Below are positions 55,026-62,964 of a stretch of 64,000 nt of DNA, piece by piece. Positions within the stretch are counted from its first letter, which is position 1. Each line of letters begins with the position of its first letter. The notes under the pieces are model-generated. The model did no database searches, had not been told where the DNA came from, and saw only the letters and a list, made by a program, of their open reading frames with translations. Both the position numbers and the translations under genes were made by a program. Source of the DNA: Myxococcus stipitatus DSM 14675 (GTDB lineage Bacteria > Myxococcota > Myxococcia > Myxococcales > Myxococcaceae); the NCBI RefSeq assembly GCF_000331735.1, contig NC_020126.1, positions 248,001 through 312,000 on the forward strand. Direction: 5' to 3'.

Positions 55026-55391
55026 ATGGACAAGAAACTGGCAACCACCATCGGAGCGGCGGCGAGAGCCGCGCGGACGCGGCTGGAGCTCACTCAAGCT
55101 GACGTGGCCGAACGCATCGACGTGGCCACGGAGGTGTATGGGCGACTGGAGCGAGGAGGCATGCTGCCCAGTGTGCAGACATTGCTGAAGTTGTGTCATG
55201 AGCTGCATGTCTCCGCGGATGAGCTGCTGGGGCTCGCCGCGCATGGCGCCGCGCCCACGCGCTCCAGCGAGCCGTCGTCATCTCCTCCCGAGCGACCTGA
55301 AGTCCGTCGCTTGCTTCGCACCGTGCGTCAGCTCGAAGCCCCCCACGTGAAGCTGCTGGGGCTCGTGGCCAACGCCCTGGGCCGGCGCTGA
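55026..55391 (+). CDS. Small XRE-family regulator
   Basis: 121 residues. The HTH_3 domain fills residues 8-65 (TRLELTQADVAERIDVATEV, YGRLERGGMLPS, LLKLCHELHVSADEL), then a Ser/Pro/Glu linker and a helical C-terminus (VRRLLRTVRQLEAPHVKLLG) that probably dimerises. Not adjacent to a toxin, phage gene or methylase. The start ATG follows TCGGTAAGGC. Target genes unknown; inverted repeat upstream could be its own operator. Confidence 0.88.
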   Translation: MDKKLATTIGAAARAARTRLELTQADVAERIDVATEVYGRLERGGMLPSVQTLLKLCHELHVSADELLGLAAHGAAPTRSSEPSSSPPERPEVRRLLRTVRQLEAPHVKLLGLVANALGRR

Positions 55392-55409
55392 GCGCGCTGC
55401 CCGGCTGAA

Positions 55410-55427
55410 GGGCGCCGGCCCGCGCCC
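55410..55427 (+). terminator. Short GC hairpin after XRE gene
   Basis: GGGCGC (55410-55415) and GCGCCC (55422-55427) form a 6-bp stem with a CGGCCC loop 18 bp past the stop. Weak and without T-run. Confidence 0.35.
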
Positions 55428-55553
55428 GACCTCTGATTCACCCTTCACCTCCCACCTCACCCCCCGCGTCGGGCTCCACGCCCCCCGCGGCGCAGGACCC
55501 CTCGTCTCCGCGGTCGAGGCGTGAAGCGCCGCTGGTCAGCCGCGGCGGGAGGC

Positions 55554-56261
55554 TCAGGAGCGCGTCTCCTCCCAGGAGACACCCGCGGTGGCGAGCAGCA
55601 GGCGCGCCTGCGGGTGGCGGGACGCGAGCACCGCCTTCAGCATGCCCAGCACGGTGGTGAAGGCGAGCAGGCCGAAGCCTCTGCGCGGCCAGAAGCCCAC
55701 GTACCAGCGCACGTGGTCCGCCATCACCTCCGGCCGGCCCTCGTCGAGCGCATCCGCGAGATAGGACAGCTGCAGGCGCAGCTCCTCCTCCAGCCGGGGC
55801 AGGTCCTCCGGCGTGAGGTAGAAGCGCAGGCGCGCGGTGGCGGCGTGGGACAGCTCGGGCGCGTCGTCCTGGAGCCGGCGCGCGAGGCCGGAGGGGTAGT
55901 GCAGCGCCTCCCGTGCGACGCGGAGGTGCTCCTGGGGCTCGGTGCCGGGCCCGAACCCCTGGGCCTCCAGCGCGGCGCCCAGCCGGAGGAAGTGCGTGTC
56001 GAGGTGGAGCGTGGACAGGCCCCGGGATATCCGCAGGGCGCGCAGCGAGTGGACGTAGCTCTCCATGATGGAGGGCTGGTGCGCGTCGAGCGACTGGACG
56101 AGGTGGCGCACGTGGGCGCGCACGTCCTCGGCGCCCTGGAGCCGGGCACGCTCGGCGCCTTCACGCGCTTCCCAGAACGGGTCCTGGTGCAGGGCCTCCA
56201 GGGTGGCCTGGACGAGCACGTCGGCGCGCGCTTCCACCTGTCGGCTGAGAGGCGGCTCCAT
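55554..56261 (-). CDS. Helical protein of unknown function
   Basis: 235 residues with no signal peptide. It is almost wholly alpha-helical, with amphipathic stretches (DVLVQATLEALHQDPFWEAR, LVQSLDAHQPSIMESYVHSL, LEEELRLQLSYLADALDEGR) and a hydrophobic C-terminal segment (GFGLLAFTTVLGMLKAVL). This bundle recalls globin-coupled or phycobilisome-like helical folds, but I cannot match a family. It stands alone, divergent from the ECF sigma operon about 390 bp away. Possibly peripheral membrane. Confidence 0.6.
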   Translation of the reverse strand: MEPPLSRQVEARADVLVQATLEALHQDPFWEAREGAERARLQGAEDVRAHVRHLVQSLDAHQPSIMESYVHSLRALRISRGLSTLHLDTHFLRLGAALEAQGFGPGTEPQEHLRVAREALHYPSGLARRLQDDAPELSHAATARLRFYLTPEDLPRLEEELRLQLSYLADALDEGRPEVMADHVRWYVGFWPRRGFGLLAFTTVLGMLKAVLASRHPQARLLLATAGVSWEETRS

Positions 56262-56648
56262 GTCGATGACTCAACCCCTGGGCGCGCGCATGGCGGACCG
56301 TGCGCGGGGCGGGCCGTCGTCGCGTGCGAGCGGATGGGGGATGCGGTCTTCAGTCACGGATGTCACGCGCACGCGGAAGGAAAAGGACCGGAAGGTAGTG
56401 ATGGGGGCTGGCTTTGCGACAGTCAGGGGCCCTGACGACGGGAGGTTTTCATCGACAACCTGACACTGACTCTAGGCGAAGGCGACTGCCCGGCGGGCGG
56501 ACGGGCCTGTCGTTTTTGCCGGAGCGTGCGGGTGGAGTGGGGTTGGGTCGGAGGGCGGAATCGAGGTAGGGACAGAGGCGGAACAGGCCGGTGACAGTTT
56601 TCCGGGGCACCGGTGTTCCTTTCCGCGAAACAGGGAGGCGCGACGCCG
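56262..56648. other. Divergent control region with palindrome and T-run hairpin
   Basis: 387 bp between the helical protein and the ECF sigma gene, without a supported gene. GTCAGGG-G-CCCTGAC (56422-56436) is a perfect 7-1-7 palindrome. At 56483-56517 CGAC...GCCCG pairs with CGGGC...GTCG and is followed by five T, the only hairpin in the window with an intrinsic-terminator T-run, placed 130 bp before the sigma gene as a possible attenuator. Confidence 0.5.
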
Positions 56649-57134
56649 GTGTCTATCGATGTGGAGGCCTACTACCGCCGATACGGCCCCCAGGTGCTCC
56701 GGCGCTGCCGCTTCCTCCTTCGTGACGAGGAGAAGGCCGTGGACGCCATGCACGACGTGTTCGTGCAGCTCTTGCGCTACCAGGGGGCGCTGAAGGATGC
56801 CGCTCCCTCCAGCCTGCTGCATCGCATCGCGACCACGGTGTGTCTCAACCGGCTGCGCGGCGCCAAGCGCCGGCCCGAGGACCGGGAGGATGAGCTGGTG
56901 CTGCAGATTGCCTCCACGGACGACACGGAGTCCCGCGCCAGCGCGCGGGGGATGCTGGACCGGCTCTTCGGCCGGGTGCCCGCGTCCAGCCGGGACATCG
57001 CCGTGCTGCACCTGGTGGATGGGATGACCTTGGAGGAGACGGCGCGCGAGGTGGGCCTGTCCGTCTCCGGTGTGCGCAAGCGCCTGAGGGCGCTGACGTC
57101 GGTGCTGCAAGAGCTGGAACTGGAGGCCGCATGA
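56649..57134 (+). CDS. ECF-type sigma factor
   Basis: 161 residues from GTG 56649 (MSIDVEAYYRRYGPQVLRR); GGGAGG 9 bases upstream supports this over the GTG at 56613. Region 2 (RCRFLLRDEEKAVDAMHDVF, VQLLRY) and region 4 (LHLVDGMTLEETAREVGLSVSGVRKRL) are complete. The stop overlaps the start of the next gene (ATGA), a membrane protein that could be its anti-sigma partner. Most likely an envelope-stress type regulator. The operon ends with an outer-membrane barrel. Confidence 0.9.
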   Translation: MSIDVEAYYRRYGPQVLRRCRFLLRDEEKAVDAMHDVFVQLLRYQGALKDAAPSSLLHRIATTVCLNRLRGAKRRPEDREDELVLQIASTDDTESRASARGMLDRLFGRVPASSRDIAVLHLVDGMTLEETAREVGLSVSGVRKRLRALTSVLQELELEAA

Positions 57135-57937
57135 CTTCCCCACAACGCACTCCGGACTGGCTGTTGGAGCGAATCGCCCTGGGGGAGCTTCCCCCGGAGG
57201 AGCTGGCCGCCGCGCGCGCCCGCCTGGAGCAGGAGTCGGACGGCCCCGCCCGGCTCGCCGCCCTGAAGGCGGACTCGGCCGCCACCCTGGAGCGGCTGCC
57301 GCCCTCGCAGGTGACGCACGAGGTGGAGGCGCGCCTGCGCCGTGCCTCCGTGAAGAAGGAGGCGCCGGCCCGCTCGCCGTGGTTCACGTCGGCCCTGGGG
57401 CTGGTGCCGGTGCTCGCCGCGCTGGCGCTCTTCGTGGTGGTCCAGCCGGACTCGGCCACGCTGGAGGACCCGGGGACGGGGCCCGTGGCGGGCCTGGGCA
57501 CCGAGCCCACCCGCTCCAAGGGCCTGACGCCCAAGCTGGAGGTCCACCGTCAGCAGGGCCGCGGCGATGAGGTGCTCGCGGATGGCGCCACCGCCGCCGC
57601 CGGTGACGTGGTGCAGCTGGCCTACGTGGCGGCCGGCCGCACGCATGGCGTCATCCTCTCCGTGGACGGGCGTGGCTCCGTCACGCTGCACACGCCGGAG
57701 CAGGGCGTGGAGGCCGCGGCGCTGGCCCCGTCGGGGACACACCGGCTGGCGGGGGCGTACGAGCTGGATGACGCGCCGGGCTTCGAGCGCTTCTTTTTCA
57801 TCACCGCCGAGCAGCCCTTCGAGGTGGAGCCCATCGTGGAGGCGGCCCGGAAGCTGGCGGCCTCCCCTGACGCTCACACCGGGGCGCTCTCGTTGCCCGA
57901 GGGCTTGACGCAGGTGTCCTTCACGCTTCAAAAGTAG
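57131..57937 (+). CDS. ActD-like single-TM protein, possible anti-sigma partner
   Basis: 268 residues; its ATG overlaps the sigma factor stop by 4 bp. N-terminal DWLLERIALGELPPEELAAA is like the short cytoplasmic head of ActD-like and anti-sigma proteins (LxxxALGELPxxE), then a membrane helix near 98-115 (LGLVPVLAALALFVVV) and a periplasmic beta-domain (EVHRQQGRGDEVLADGATAA, DVVQLAYVAAGRTHGVILSV) resembling a DUF4384-like sandwich. The genetic coupling with an ECF sigma supports control of that sigma, but no zinc anti-sigma motif is present. Confidence 0.78.
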   Translation: MTSPQRTPDWLLERIALGELPPEELAAARARLEQESDGPARLAALKADSAATLERLPPSQVTHEVEARLRRASVKKEAPARSPWFTSALGLVPVLAALALFVVVQPDSATLEDPGTGPVAGLGTEPTRSKGLTPKLEVHRQQGRGDEVLADGATAAAGDVVQLAYVAAGRTHGVILSVDGRGSVTLHTPEQGVEAAALAPSGTHRLAGAYELDDAPGFERFFFITAEQPFEVEPIVEAARKLAASPDAHTGALSLPEGLTQVSFTLQK

Positions 57938-57942
57938 AAGTG

Positions 57943-58524
57943 ATGAAACCCTTCGCCCTTCTCGCTCTGTGGCTGTGGGCGGGGGCGGCCGCCGCCGAGG
58001 TCGAGGCGACGAGCCCCCTCGCGCTGGACGAAGGTGAGGCCTCGTCGAGCAAGCGGGGCCTGCGTCGCGGCAACGTCCACATGGAGCTGTGGGCCAGCGA
58101 CATCCAGCTCGCGAACCTGGCGGTGAAGGTGGGAGGCGGCCCCTTCTACCTGACGCTGTTCGCGGGCCTGGAGCCGGGCGGCCGCAAGGACGCTCGCTTC
58201 AACTTCGGCGTGGGGGTGGGCGGCCACGTGGTGCTGTCGCACCGCCTCTGGCTGGACCTGGACATCACCGGGGGCGCGGTGCAGCCGGTGCAGAAGCCCC
58301 TGGAGGGTGACGGGGGCAACGTGCTGGGGCAGCTGCGCCTGATGCTGGGCGTGCAGGTGGTGTCGCGCTTCGCCCTGTTCATCGGGCCCACCTACAACCT
58401 CTGGTACGTGTGGGGCCAGCCGGACTTCGACTCCGTGACGCGCATGTCCGTGAGCGAGAGCCACCCGAAGGCGGACCAGCGCATCCAGCACTGGCCCGGC
58501 CTCCAGCTGGGCATGCACTTCTGA
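57943..58524 (+). CDS. Small outer-membrane beta-barrel protein
   Basis: 193 residues from ATG 57943 (MKPFALLALWLWAGAAAAEV), Sec signal cleaved at AAA-EVEA. Eight or so amphipathic strands (NVHMELWASDIQ, ARFNFGVGVGGHVVL, FALFIGPTYNLWYVWG) and a C-terminal Phe (LQLGMHF) match an eight-stranded OMP of the OmpA/OmpX size. It begins 5 bp after the ActD-like gene and is the likely effector gene of the sigma operon. Confidence 0.8.
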   Translation: MKPFALLALWLWAGAAAAEVEATSPLALDEGEASSSKRGLRRGNVHMELWASDIQLANLAVKVGGGPFYLTLFAGLEPGGRKDARFNFGVGVGGHVVLSHRLWLDLDITGGAVQPVQKPLEGDGGNVLGQLRLMLGVQVVSRFALFIGPTYNLWYVWGQPDFDSVTRMSVSESHPKADQRIQHWPGLQLGMHF

Positions 58525-58531
58525 CGCGGGG

Positions 58532-59029
58532 CTACTCCACCTTGGTGGCGCGCAGCACGGTGGCGTCGCCCGCGGGGCCCGCCTTGGGCCGCGTCTCCAG
58601 GACGCCCTGGATCTTCAGGCCCCCCGCCACGGTGCGCTGCATCAGCGACTCCAGCTGCTGCTCGGAGCCCCCCGACACGGCGGACAGGTCCAGCTCGTGG
58701 ATGGGAATCGCGTCCATGTCCGGCTTGTCCGCCAGGAAGGCGTTGTAGGACGGGCAGGGCGGGGCGATGCAGCGGATGCCGCTGTCCTTGACGATGTAGA
58801 CGGTGCTCTCACCCATCTTGACCTCGTTGGTGTTGCCTTGGGGGGAAGGTGGGACAGGGGTGCCGCTCTGGTCACCGCTGGGCGCGGGCGGCGTGGACGG
58901 CTGCTTGGAGTCCCCGGCGGAGGGGGTTCCCGGCTCGTTCGACGGCGTCGGCGGCGTGGAAGAAGGCTTGCTGCACCCGGCGGCGAAGCCCAGCGCGAGG
59001 GCGGCGAGCAACAGCGGACGGACGTTCAT
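58532..59029 (-). CDS. Lipoprotein with DUF6748-like C-terminus
   Basis: 165 residues from ATG 59029 (MNVRPLLLAALALGFAAGC), AAGC lipobox, GGAGCCACC upstream. Ser/Pro/Thr/Glu-rich linker (residues 20-75) then a compact domain starting VYIVKDSGIRCIAPPCPSYN, a motif I associate with DUF6748 proteins of myxobacteria, with paired cysteines. Function unknown. Convergent with the barrel gene, 8 bp apart, and divergent from dnaN. Confidence 0.75.
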   Translation of the reverse strand: MNVRPLLLAALALGFAAGCSKPSSTPPTPSNEPGTPSAGDSKQPSTPPAPSGDQSGTPVPPSPQGNTNEVKMGESTVYIVKDSGIRCIAPPCPSYNAFLADKPDMDAIPIHELDLSAVSGGSEQQLESLMQRTVAGGLKIQGVLETRPKAGPAGDATVLRATKVE

Positions 59030-59285
59030 GGGTGGCTCCATGCTCCAAGAAGGAGGCGAGACCCCCAGTGTCCACTGCCCGGGGGCCCAGGGCCAGCACA
59101 CTCGGCTGACCGCAGGTCAGCTGGACTGGGGGTGCCTGAATGCCCGTACAGCGTGACTGGGAGTCTCAACCCGGGGGGCCGAGGGCGAAAGGGGCGTGCT
59201 GGCGTCGTTGACGCTCCCCATGTCACGGGCTACATCGGCGCCCTGATCGGCTCCTCGGGGCCGAGACTTTTAAGGACGCCCTCCG

Positions 59286-60392
59286 ATGGAATTCCGCATC
59301 GCCGCCGACGAGCTGAAGAAGGCCCTCTATCGTGCCCAAGGCATCGTGGAGCGCAAGACGACGATGCCCATCCTCGCGAACGTGCTCGTCAATGCGACGA
59401 AGGGTGGCATCACCGTCACCGCGTTCGACCTGGACATCGGCATCGTCTCCGAGCACCCCGCCGAGGTCATCAAGCCCGGCGCCGTCACGCTCAGCGCCAA
59501 GTACGTCTTCGACATCGTCCAGAACCTGCCCGACGCGCAGGTGACGCTGAAGAAGCTGGCGAACAACTACGTGGACATCTCCAGCGGCTCCGCCCACTTC
59601 AAGATCGTGGGCATGGCCGCGGAGGAGTACCCGAAGCTGCCCAAGGAAGAGAACGCCCCGCTGGTGCAGGTGGGCGGCAGCACGCTCTTGGAGATGATCA
59701 AGAAGACCCAGTTCGCCATCTCCAGCGACGAGACGCGCTACATCCTGAACGGCGTCTTCTTCGAGCCGCAGGCCAGCGGCAAGGTCCGCATGGTGGCCAC
59801 CGACGGCCACCGCCTCTCGCTCATCGAGCGCGAGCTGACGGGGGACTTCAAGCTCAAGAGCGGCGTCATCATCCCGCGCAAGGGCCTGATGGAGCTCAAG
59901 CGCCTCCTGGACGAGGCCCCGGATGCGGAGTGCCACCTGGGCTTCGCGGAGAACTCGGCGCTGTTCAAGAAGCCGGGCCTGACGATGGTGATGCGCCTCA
60001 TCGACGGCCAGTTCCCCGAGTACCAGCGCGTGATTCCCAAGGAGGGCGAGAAGGTCGTCCTCGTCCCCAAGGTGCGCTTCCTGGAGGGCCTCAAGCGCAT
60101 CGCCCTGCTGTCCGCGGACAAGAGCAACGCGGTGCGCATCGGCCTGGAGGAGAACAAGCTGGTCATCACCGCGAGCAACCCGGACCTGGGTGAAGCGCGC
60201 GACGTGGTGGAGCTGGCCTACCGGGGCAACGACATCACCGTGGGCTTCAACGCGCGCTACCTGACGGATGTCCTGATGGTGACGGAGACGGACGAGGTGA
60301 GCTTCGAGCTGGGGGATGAGCACAGCCCCGGTGTCCTGCACGCCCCGGGCGACCGGACGTTCACCGCCGTCGTCATGCCCATGCGCGTCTGA
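59286..60392 (+). CDS. dnaN: DNA polymerase III sliding clamp (beta subunit)
   Basis: 368 residues, the usual length for DnaN. MEFRIAADELKKALYRAQGIVERKTTMPIL is the typical first domain; all three clamp domains are present, with FKIVGMAAEEYPKLP, LMELKRLLDE, RLIDGQFPEYQRVIP and the C-terminal VVMPMRV that forms the hydrophobic cleft where polymerases and MutS bind. AAGGACGCCC precedes the ATG. dnaA, recF and gyrB are not in the window next to it, so the classic dnaA-dnaN cluster is split here. A hairpin follows the stop. Confidence 0.97.
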   Translation: MEFRIAADELKKALYRAQGIVERKTTMPILANVLVNATKGGITVTAFDLDIGIVSEHPAEVIKPGAVTLSAKYVFDIVQNLPDAQVTLKKLANNYVDISSGSAHFKIVGMAAEEYPKLPKEENAPLVQVGGSTLLEMIKKTQFAISSDETRYILNGVFFEPQASGKVRMVATDGHRLSLIERELTGDFKLKSGVIIPRKGLMELKRLLDEAPDAECHLGFAENSALFKKPGLTMVMRLIDGQFPEYQRVIPKEGEKVVLVPKVRFLEGLKRIALLSADKSNAVRIGLEENKLVITASNPDLGEARDVVELAYRGNDITVGFNARYLTDVLMVTETDEVSFELGDEHSPGVLHAPGDRTFTAVVMPMRV

Positions 60393-60423
60393 GCCGCCGC
60401 TCCCGGCGCCTCGCTCTACCCGG

Positions 60424-60452
60424 CCCATGCGACTCCCCTCGGAGCGCATGGG
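60424..60452 (+). terminator. Terminator hairpin of dnaN
   Basis: CCCATGCGACTCC pairs with GGAGCGCATGGG (12 bp, one bulged A, CCTC loop), 32 bp past the dnaN stop, followed by a T-rich CTTCGTGTTTGTG. The best intrinsic terminator after a housekeeping gene in the window. Confidence 0.65.
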
Positions 60453-60534
60453 CTTCGTGTTTGTGGGGTGGTGACCAGGGGCGTGGGCCTTTCGGGCCGC
60501 GAGGCGCGGGAGGGGCTTCCGGTAGAGTGCGGGC

Positions 60535-61749
60535 GTGGCCTCGCCCCCGGACAGCCTGAGCGCTCGGTTGGAGGACCGCGCGGACCTGCTGGAGTCCGCG
60601 CGGCTCCGCTACGGGACGTTGCGGGGCATGCTGGATGCGTTCTTCTGGAGGGACCGGGTGCGCGCCCACTTCGAGCTGTTGCGCGAGGTGGCGCAGGCGC
60701 AGCCGGAGGTGGAGTCCACGCTGGCCTCGCTGAAGCGGCGCGCCGCCGCGGAGGGGTGGCCGCGTGATGCGTCGCCCGTGAAGCTGATGTCGGAGGTGGA
60801 GCGGCTGCGCGAGGCCGTGGAGCGGCTGGTGCTCAAGCGGCTGCCGGGCGCGGAGGCGTCGGTGCCGCTGGCGGAGGCGCTGCTGCGGCTGGAGGAGGTG
60901 GTGCTGGAGGCGGGGCCGCTCCTGGGGCGGCGCACCTGGGCGCGCGCCCTCGAGCTGCTGCCGCGCAACCTGCCGGAGCTGCGCGCGGCGTGCGCCGCCG
61001 CGGAGGTGTTCGAGCGCATCTTCAAGCGGCCGGTCTCCTCGGGGGCCTGGCCTTTCGACGCAGCGGAGGTGGGGGAGCTGCGCCGCGCCTTCCCGCTGGC
61101 CGAGGCCGCGCTCGCGGCGCTGTGGGGCCGGCTGGAGCACTTCGACACCAGCGGGCGGGTGAAGACCTTCCTGGAGCGCCGGGCCTCGCGTGCGCCGCTG
61201 CACGTGCCCCGCAGCGGACCGGAGCTGCTGCTGCACGCGGCCTTCTGGCACGGCGTCGCGCTTGCTCGGGCGCGCGTGCTGCTGGATGAGCGGCTGTCTC
61301 CGCTGGTGCCTCGCGACGGGGAGGTGCCGGAGCTGCTCGCGTGGCTCGCCGAGCGCGAGGGGGCGTGGACGCGCGGGGGCGGAGAGGCGGGGCCCGGGCT
61401 TGTCGCGAGCGAGTCCTTCAGCGAGGCGCGCGCGGGCCTGCTCGAGGTGGCCGCGGAGCTGGCGCGGCTGTCTCGTGAGCGGCCCTCCGGGACGTGGAAC
61501 GAAGAGGCCGCGTGGGCGCGGCTGTGGACCGCGGCGCGGCGGGCCGGCGGAGAGGAGGGCGCGGACGTGGAGCGGCTTCGCGACGCCCTGCGCCTGTTCA
61601 TCCTGCTGCGCGGACAGGCGCAGACGCCGGCGCGGTTGTTCTCACCGGAGCACACGCGGCACCGCGCCTCCGACGACGTGGGGCCCGAGGTGAAGGACCT
61701 GGCCTCCCTGGTGCGGGCCGCGCGCAACGCGGCCTCGCGTCAGGAGTAG
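60535..61749 (+). CDS. Helical protein of unknown function
   Basis: 404 residues from GTG 60535 (MASPPDSLSARLEDRADLLE); no clear Shine-Dalgarno, so the start is uncertain. Almost entirely helical with heptad-like stretches (ESTLASLKRRAAAEGWPRD, SEVERLREAVERLVLKR, LRAACAAAEVFERIF) and no signal peptide, membrane segment or catalytic motif. Some resemblance to solenoid or coiled-coil scaffold proteins. Codon positions are strongly GC3-biased as in true genes. It is 142 bp after dnaN and convergent with the AlkD-like gene. Confidence 0.65.
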   Translation: MASPPDSLSARLEDRADLLESARLRYGTLRGMLDAFFWRDRVRAHFELLREVAQAQPEVESTLASLKRRAAAEGWPRDASPVKLMSEVERLREAVERLVLKRLPGAEASVPLAEALLRLEEVVLEAGPLLGRRTWARALELLPRNLPELRAACAAAEVFERIFKRPVSSGAWPFDAAEVGELRRAFPLAEAALAALWGRLEHFDTSGRVKTFLERRASRAPLHVPRSGPELLLHAAFWHGVALARARVLLDERLSPLVPRDGEVPELLAWLAEREGAWTRGGGEAGPGLVASESFSEARAGLLEVAAELARLSRERPSGTWNEEAAWARLWTAARRAGGEEGADVERLRDALRLFILLRGQAQTPARLFSPEHTRHRASDDVGPEVKDLASLVRAARNAASRQE

Positions 61750-61756
61750 GCGCGCG

Positions 61757-62869
61757 TCACTCCACCACGTCGACTTCGCCCAGCGGCAGGTCCAGGCCGT
61801 TGATGCGGGCCTCGATGCGGTGGGGGCCCGGGTAGTGGCGGCGCGTGGAGAGCTGCGCCAGCGAGACGCGCTTGCCCACCTCTGCCTCTTGTCCCGCATC
61901 GAGCGTCAGCTCGCGCACCTTGAAGACCTTGGGCTGAGGCGCCTCGCCGCGCGCCTTCATGAAGTGCACGGCCAGGTCCACCACGAGCGACTGGGACTGC
62001 TTGGAGCGGTTGACCACCACGAAGCGCAGGTCCATGGCGCCGCCCACCTTCGCGCGCTTGGGAATGCCCGTGGGGCGCACCTCGATGCCGGTGGGCTTGC
62101 TCGCGCCCAGCACCTCCAGCGCGGCGGGCTCTCCCCGCTTGATGGCGAAGCGCAGCGCGTGGCGCACCACCCACTCGCGCTCCGGCGTGGCGTCCTTCAT
62201 CCACGCCTTCGCCACCTTCACCAACACCTCCGGATGGTCCTTGCCGATGTCGTTGAGGTTGTTGGCCACCGAACGGCGCACGTACAGCTCCGGGTCGTCC
62301 TTGAGCAGCTCCAGCAGCGCCAGCACCGGACGCGGGTCCTGCTGGAACGCGCGCAGGCGCGAGGCCCACGGCAGGCGTGGACGCGTGCCCTCCGAGACGA
62401 GCCGCCGCACGTGGGCGTTGGGGTCCTTCGTCCACTCGCGCAGCCGCGTCAGCGTCCGCTCCGGGTGCTGCTCCAGGAAGGGGCGGATGGAGTACTCCGC
62501 CGTGAAGCGCCGCGTGAGCTCATGCTGCGCGCGCATGGACTCCTCGAAGTGCCCGAGCCCGTGCTCCGACACGTACATCGTGTGAGGCAGGTAGAAGAAG
62601 ACGGCCATGCCGCCCACCCGGTCCACCTCTCGTTCCTCACCCAGTGAGCGGATGAGAATGTCCACGGCCTGGGGATAGTCGCGCGGGAGCGCGCGGTGCA
62701 TGGCCTGACGGATGTGTTGGGCCCGGCCGATGAGCTCGTGCTCCTCCAAATCCTGTCTGGCTTCGCGCACGAAGGTCGCGAGCGGGAAGGCTGGATGTGC
62801 GTGATGAAGTGTCTTGCCCAATCGCTCCACCAGTTGGGCATCGAAGAAGAACTTGAGGGGCTCCGCCAT
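61757..62869 (-). CDS. HEAT-repeat DNA-alkylation-repair-like protein (AlkD/AlkC type)
   Basis: 370 residues from ATG 62869 (MAEPLKFFFDAQLVERLGKT). The first 230 residues are stacked alpha-helical HEAT repeats with a C-terminal stretch QQDPRPVLALLELLKDDPEL then YVRRSVANNLNDIGKDHPEV, the signature of AlkD/AlkC DNA glycosylases that remove bulky N-alkyl purines. The last 110 residues (from KAKVGGAMDLRFVVVN) form a beta-sandwich domain that AlkD lacks, as in AlkC-type enzymes with an Ig-like tail. The base-flipping residues cannot be confirmed by eye. Divergent from the PAS protein gene. Confidence 0.85.
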   Translation of the reverse strand: MAEPLKFFFDAQLVERLGKTLHHAHPAFPLATFVREARQDLEEHELIGRAQHIRQAMHRALPRDYPQAVDILIRSLGEEREVDRVGGMAVFFYLPHTMYVSEHGLGHFEESMRAQHELTRRFTAEYSIRPFLEQHPERTLTRLREWTKDPNAHVRRLVSEGTRPRLPWASRLRAFQQDPRPVLALLELLKDDPELYVRRSVANNLNDIGKDHPEVLVKVAKAWMKDATPEREWVVRHALRFAIKRGEPAALEVLGASKPTGIEVRPTGIPKRAKVGGAMDLRFVVVNRSKQSQSLVVDLAVHFMKARGEAPQPKVFKVRELTLDAGQEAEVGKRVSLAQLSTRRHYPGPHRIEARINGLDLPLGEVDVVE

Positions 62870-62964
62870 GGCGTCAACAAAAGCCCGTCGAGACGTAACC
62901 CACAAGACGTGTCGCACCTTTCCTCGCTGCCCTGAAAGACTCCCTTTTGCTAGGCGTATGAGTC

